From positions 50,000 to 113,999 of the forward strand of contig JALHNI010000003.1 in NCBI GenBank assembly GCA_022843605.1: DNA of 64,000 nucleotides. Direction: 5' to 3'. How positions within the stretch are numbered: the first letter of the stretch is position 1; every line of letters begins with the position of its first letter. Shown here one piece after another: positions 60,682 to 64,000 of the stretch. This DNA comes from Bryobacter sp. (GTDB lineage: Bacteria; Acidobacteriota; Terriglobia; Bryobacterales; Bryobacteraceae). The position numbers and the translations under genes were made by a program. The notes under the pieces were generated by a model. That model searched no databases and was not told the origin of the DNA. It saw only the letters and a list, made by a program, of their open reading frames with translations.

Positions 60682-62436
60682 CTAGTCCTGCTTGTGGTCG
60701 ATCGTGACGAAACAGCTCTCAAAAGCATGGTCTAGCACTTCGCCGGTCAATTCAAACGGAAGCCGTTCAAAGCGGATGAAGTCGATGGCGTGACTCAGCA
60801 CGTCGCGCGGATGGCAGCGTCGCATTTTTTTGCCCGTCTGCTGGTAGCGCAATTGAATGAACTCATCCAAAAGCTCTTCTTCAAACGGTAGTTGCTGCGA
60901 AGCGCAAAACCGCCGGAAGATCTCTTTGAATTCCTCTTCGGCCGGGCTCTTCATCATCATCTTGTACTGAATCCGGCGCAGGAAGGCTTCATCGCCCAGC
61001 TGTTCCGGGTTCAGATTCGTGGAGAAGATCAGGAAGCACTCGAACGGCATCGCTACCTTGCCGCCCGTTTCAAAGGACAGGTAATCCTGTTTGCGCTCCA
61101 TGGGCACAATCCAGCGGTTGAGCACTTCGGCGGGGGATACCTTTTGCCGTCCGAAGTCGTCGATCAGATAGATGCCGTTGTTTGCTTTCACTTGGAACGG
61201 CGCGTCGTAGATCTTCGAGCCTTGATTGAAGCTCAGGTCGAGCATCGAGAGCGAGAGTTCGCCGCCGGTCATGATGAAAGGACGCGGCGCGTGGAACCAG
61301 CGCGGATCGTACGTGAGCTCTTCGTTCACCGCGCTCATGACCGATTCCACTTCATCCTGTTTGTGGGTATGCAGCGGCTTGTGATAGAGCGGGTCATGCA
61401 CCTGGATGATCTGGCCCTGCGCCTCAATCGCGAAGGGGATGTAGATCGGTTCACGGCTGATCTTGAAGAGCGCTTCAGCAAGAAACGTCTTGCCGTTGCC
61501 GGGTTGTCCGTAGATCAGGAAGCTCTTACCCGCATTCACGGCGGGGCCCAACTGGGAGATGATCTCCTTGGTGAGCACCAGGCCCTTCAAGGCTTCCAGC
61601 AGATTCTCCTTGGTCAGCCAGCTGTCGCGGAGTCGCTGTTTGGCAATCTGTGCCGTGTACTGGTCGATCGGCACCGGAGCCGGTCCCGCATACTGATTCT
61701 GCAGCAGGTGATCTCGCGCCAGGATCCGGCCGGCTTCTGTCAGGTGGAACGTGCCCGAAACACTTCCCATGCCTAGGGACTTTTTCACGGCGATCAGTTG
61801 CAGCCGCTTGAGATTGTCGAGGATCTGTTCAATCAGACTGAACTTCAAGGCGATCGCCGAGCCAAGCTGCCGGCCGGTTATCTCGCCGCGGAAGTACAGA
61901 ATCTTCAGGATCAGCGACTCGATGAAGGTGTCTTTCAGCCCGGTCGCCTCGAGCGATTCAGGAACAACCGGGGCCAGCACCGGCACGGACTCTTCCTTGG
62001 CCGGCGTTCCGCTGCCGCTGGCTCCCAGGCTGAGGTTTCGGATGTTCGAAAGCCAGGAAGCGCCACTCGCTGCTGCCGCAGTTGGGTTCGCCGAGGTTTC
62101 GGTCACGGCCGGTTTTGGGATCGGCTTGGATTGCGGGGCGGGAATCGGGGCGGGCGCGGGCCGAGCGGCCGGACTCGTCACCGCGGCGGGGATCGGCGTC
62201 GGCCTCAAAACTGGCGGCGCGGAAGCAGGCGTCGTGGAGATTGGCGTCGTCGCTGAAGCCTTCGGCGTTTCCGCCGGAGGTGGCGTCAGTACCTGCGGAG
62301 CCGGCCGCGGCGTCATCGTCGGACCCGTCCGGGGTGGCACGCTGATCGTCGGCAACGGACCCTTCGCCGCCGGCTTCGACTCGCCGGTGCCGCCGTTTGG
62401 TGGTCCCGAACTAGAAAGCGTATCGCTCATCCTCAT
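60682..62436 (-). CDS. AAA-type ATPase with Pro/Thr-rich N-terminus
   Basis: FLIYGQPGNGKTFLAEALFKISREPIYIPFAIEAQGQIIQVHDP...GIYLIDDFGRQKVSPAEVLNRWIVPMER...FLIFSTNLNPEQLGDEAFLRRIQYKM. Confidence 0.88.
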   Translation of the reverse strand: MRMSDTLSSSGPPNGGTGESKPAAKGPLPTISVPPRTGPTMTPRPAPQVLTPPPAETPKASATTPISTTPASAPPVLRPTPIPAAVTSPAARPAPAPIPAPQSKPIPKPAVTETSANPTAAAASGASWLSNIRNLSLGASGSGTPAKEESVPVLAPVVPESLEATGLKDTFIESLILKILYFRGEITGRQLGSAIALKFSLIEQILDNLKRLQLIAVKKSLGMGSVSGTFHLTEAGRILARDHLLQNQYAGPAPVPIDQYTAQIAKQRLRDSWLTKENLLEALKGLVLTKEIISQLGPAVNAGKSFLIYGQPGNGKTFLAEALFKISREPIYIPFAIEAQGQIIQVHDPLYHKPLHTHKQDEVESVMSAVNEELTYDPRWFHAPRPFIMTGGELSLSMLDLSFNQGSKIYDAPFQVKANNGIYLIDDFGRQKVSPAEVLNRWIVPMERKQDYLSFETGGKVAMPFECFLIFSTNLNPEQLGDEAFLRRIQYKMMMKSPAEEEFKEIFRRFCASQQLPFEEELLDEFIQLRYQQTGKKMRRCHPRDVLSHAIDFIRFERLPFELTGEVLDHAFESCFVTIDHKQD

Positions 62437-62541
62437 GGAAGGTATCGGCGGATTCGGGGGAAGATTAGAGAGGCGCGCCGCGATTTAGCAGGTGAAATCG
62501 TCATTCGGGAGCCAAATTGGGCTCCCCGTCGCACTATTCTG

Positions 62542-63474
62542 GTGAAGAGGATCCTCGGCAAACGAATGAACGGTCTACTGGGGTCGGTTTGGAACGAGAT
62601 CCGTCCGCGATCACTCGACGCGGCCTGGGCGTCGGTCAAGCGAACCGTCCACTACCTGATGGAAACCGAAGTGCACGTTTACGGCTTCTCGATCGCCGCG
62701 AACGTGCTGCTCGCCTTTATGCCTTTTCTGGTCGTGATGGCCTCGCTTTGCCGCCACGTCTTCGGCCTTCCGGCTGCCGAGCAGGCCCTCTATTTTGCCG
62801 TGCGCGACATTTTCCCCGACGATGTGGGCAAGGCCATCAGCTTCCGTGTTCAGGAATTACTCTATATTCGCGGTCCGCTGCAACTTACTTCGATGTTTTT
62901 ACTTTTTTTTACGGCCAACGGCATCTTTGAACCGTTAGAGGTGGCACTGAACCGCGCCTTCAGCATCCGCACCAACCGCAGTTACTTTCGCAATCAGCTC
63001 ATCAGCCTGGGATTAATCTTTGCCTGCGGCATCCTATTTATGATTTCCACCGTGTTTACGGGCATGAACGTCAGTCTGATCTCGCGCCTGGTTCCCGCTA
63101 ACTCCTTCCTTCTTGCGTGGTCCACGTTAATCTTGTTCAAGATCGCCGCCGTCCCCGCGCTGATTCTCTGCTTGTTTCTGGTCTATTGGTTGTTGCCTAA
63201 TGGGCCGGTCCCGATTCGCCGCATCGTTCCCACGGCAATTCTGGTCGGCTTGTTACTTGAGCTCTTAAAGAACATAAATCTACTTCTCTGGCCCTTTCTG
63301 CAGAAGAAGCTGCTGAGCGAGTACAGCGCTTTCTACATGTCCGTCTCGATCATCCTCTTTAGTTTCGTCGGCTCGATGGTGGTACTGGGTGGTGCCGAAT
63401 GGGCCGCCAGGGGTGCCCATCCGCCGAAGAATGCATTAGACTATTCACTTGGCCCCGTAGCAGGAGACACATAA
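62542..63474 (+). CDS. YihY/virulence factor BrkB family membrane protein
   Basis: FSIAANVLLAFMPFLVVMASLCRHVFG...LPNGPVPIRRIVPTAILVGLLLELLKNINLL...SEYSAFYMSVSIILFSFVGSMVVLGGAEW. Confidence 0.85.
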   Translation: MKRILGKRMNGLLGSVWNEIRPRSLDAAWASVKRTVHYLMETEVHVYGFSIAANVLLAFMPFLVVMASLCRHVFGLPAAEQALYFAVRDIFPDDVGKAISFRVQELLYIRGPLQLTSMFLLFFTANGIFEPLEVALNRAFSIRTNRSYFRNQLISLGLIFACGILFMISTVFTGMNVSLISRLVPANSFLLAWSTLILFKIAAVPALILCLFLVYWLLPNGPVPIRRIVPTAILVGLLLELLKNINLLLWPFLQKKLLSEYSAFYMSVSIILFSFVGSMVVLGGAEWAARGAHPPKNALDYSLGPVAGDT

Positions 63475-64000
63475 TGCCGAATCATCAATCGCCCGATCTC
63501 ACCCGGCGCGAAGCCGTCAAGACGACCGCCGCTGGCGCTGTCGCCGCCGCTGGTCTCATCACCGGCGCTCCCTGGATTCAAAAGGTGAAAGGCGCCAATA
63601 GCAAAGTCAGCTACGGTTTCATCGGGACCGGCAGCCGCGGGCAGTATCTGCTGAAGCACCTGAAAGGGATCGACAACGGCCTCTGCACCGCCGTTTGCGA
63701 CATCTACCAGCCCAACCTGGACAAAGGTGCCGAAACGATCGGCAGCAACCCCAAAAAGTTCAAGGACTATCGCGAACTTCTCTCGGCCTCGAATTTGGAC
63801 GCCGTGCTGATCGCGACGCCGCTTTACATGCACTTTCCGGTCACCAAGGCGGCCCTCGAAAGCGGTAAGCACGTCTTCTGCGAAAAGTCTCTTGTTTTCA
63901 AGCCTGAAGAGGTCCACGCCTTACGTGCGATGGCGAATGAGCGCCCGAAACAGACGCTCCAAACCGGCCTTCAACGCCGCTACTCCAAGTTTTACCAGAC
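63474..64000 (+). CDS. Gfo/Idh/MocA family oxidoreductase, 3'-truncated by window end
   Basis: Not in the ORF track because no stop is reached. MPNHQSPDLTRREAVKTTAAGAVAAAGLITGAPWIQKVKGANSKVSYGFIGTGSRGQYLLKHL...LIATPLYMHFPVTKAALESGKHVFCEKSLV. TAATG overlap with the YihY stop. Confidence 0.9.
   Translation, partial: MPNHQSPDLTRREAVKTTAAGAVAAAGLITGAPWIQKVKGANSKVSYGFIGTGSRGQYLLKHLKGIDNGLCTAVCDIYQPNLDKGAETIGSNPKKFKDYRELLSASNLDAVLIATPLYMHFPVTKAALESGKHVFCEKSLVFKPEEVHALRAMANERPKQTLQTGLQRRYSKFYQ

Overview
This 64 kb window is GC-rich, densely coded bacterial chromosome. Protein content suggests an Acidobacteriota (Bryobacterales/Solibacter-like) genome: Oar-type TonB receptor, PSD1 cytochrome/DUF1501 pair, ASPIC/UnbV (CRTAC1) protein, DSD1-family enzyme and a FliA/WhiG sigma factor. 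That taxonomic placement is inference. I found about 52 credible CDSs and no rRNA, recognisable tRNA, CRISPR array or prophage. Core blocks are folP-folB-folK, purQ-purL-purF, and lon-engB-rho. Accessory content includes glycosyltransferases, sulfatases, c-di-GMP-related proteins (HD-GYP, PilZ), an orphan Flp-like pilin and a RAYT-type (REP-associated) transposase. No large unknown operonic system is obvious. The best candidates for something under-described are: (1) a secreted DUF4394 protein fused to a group-I truncated haemoglobin, behind an operator-like palindrome; (2) a HD-GYP regulator whose receiver has Glu in place of the phospho-acceptor Asp; (3) a J-like protein lacking the HPD motif, fused through an Ala/Pro linker to a helical C-terminal domain; (4) a KAS III / reductase / methyltransferase divergon; (5) an EngB GTPase with a Pro-rich insertion before G5, overlapping rho; (6) a small orphan gene bordered by REP-like palindromes. 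Family calls rest on motif recognition by eye; no database search was run.
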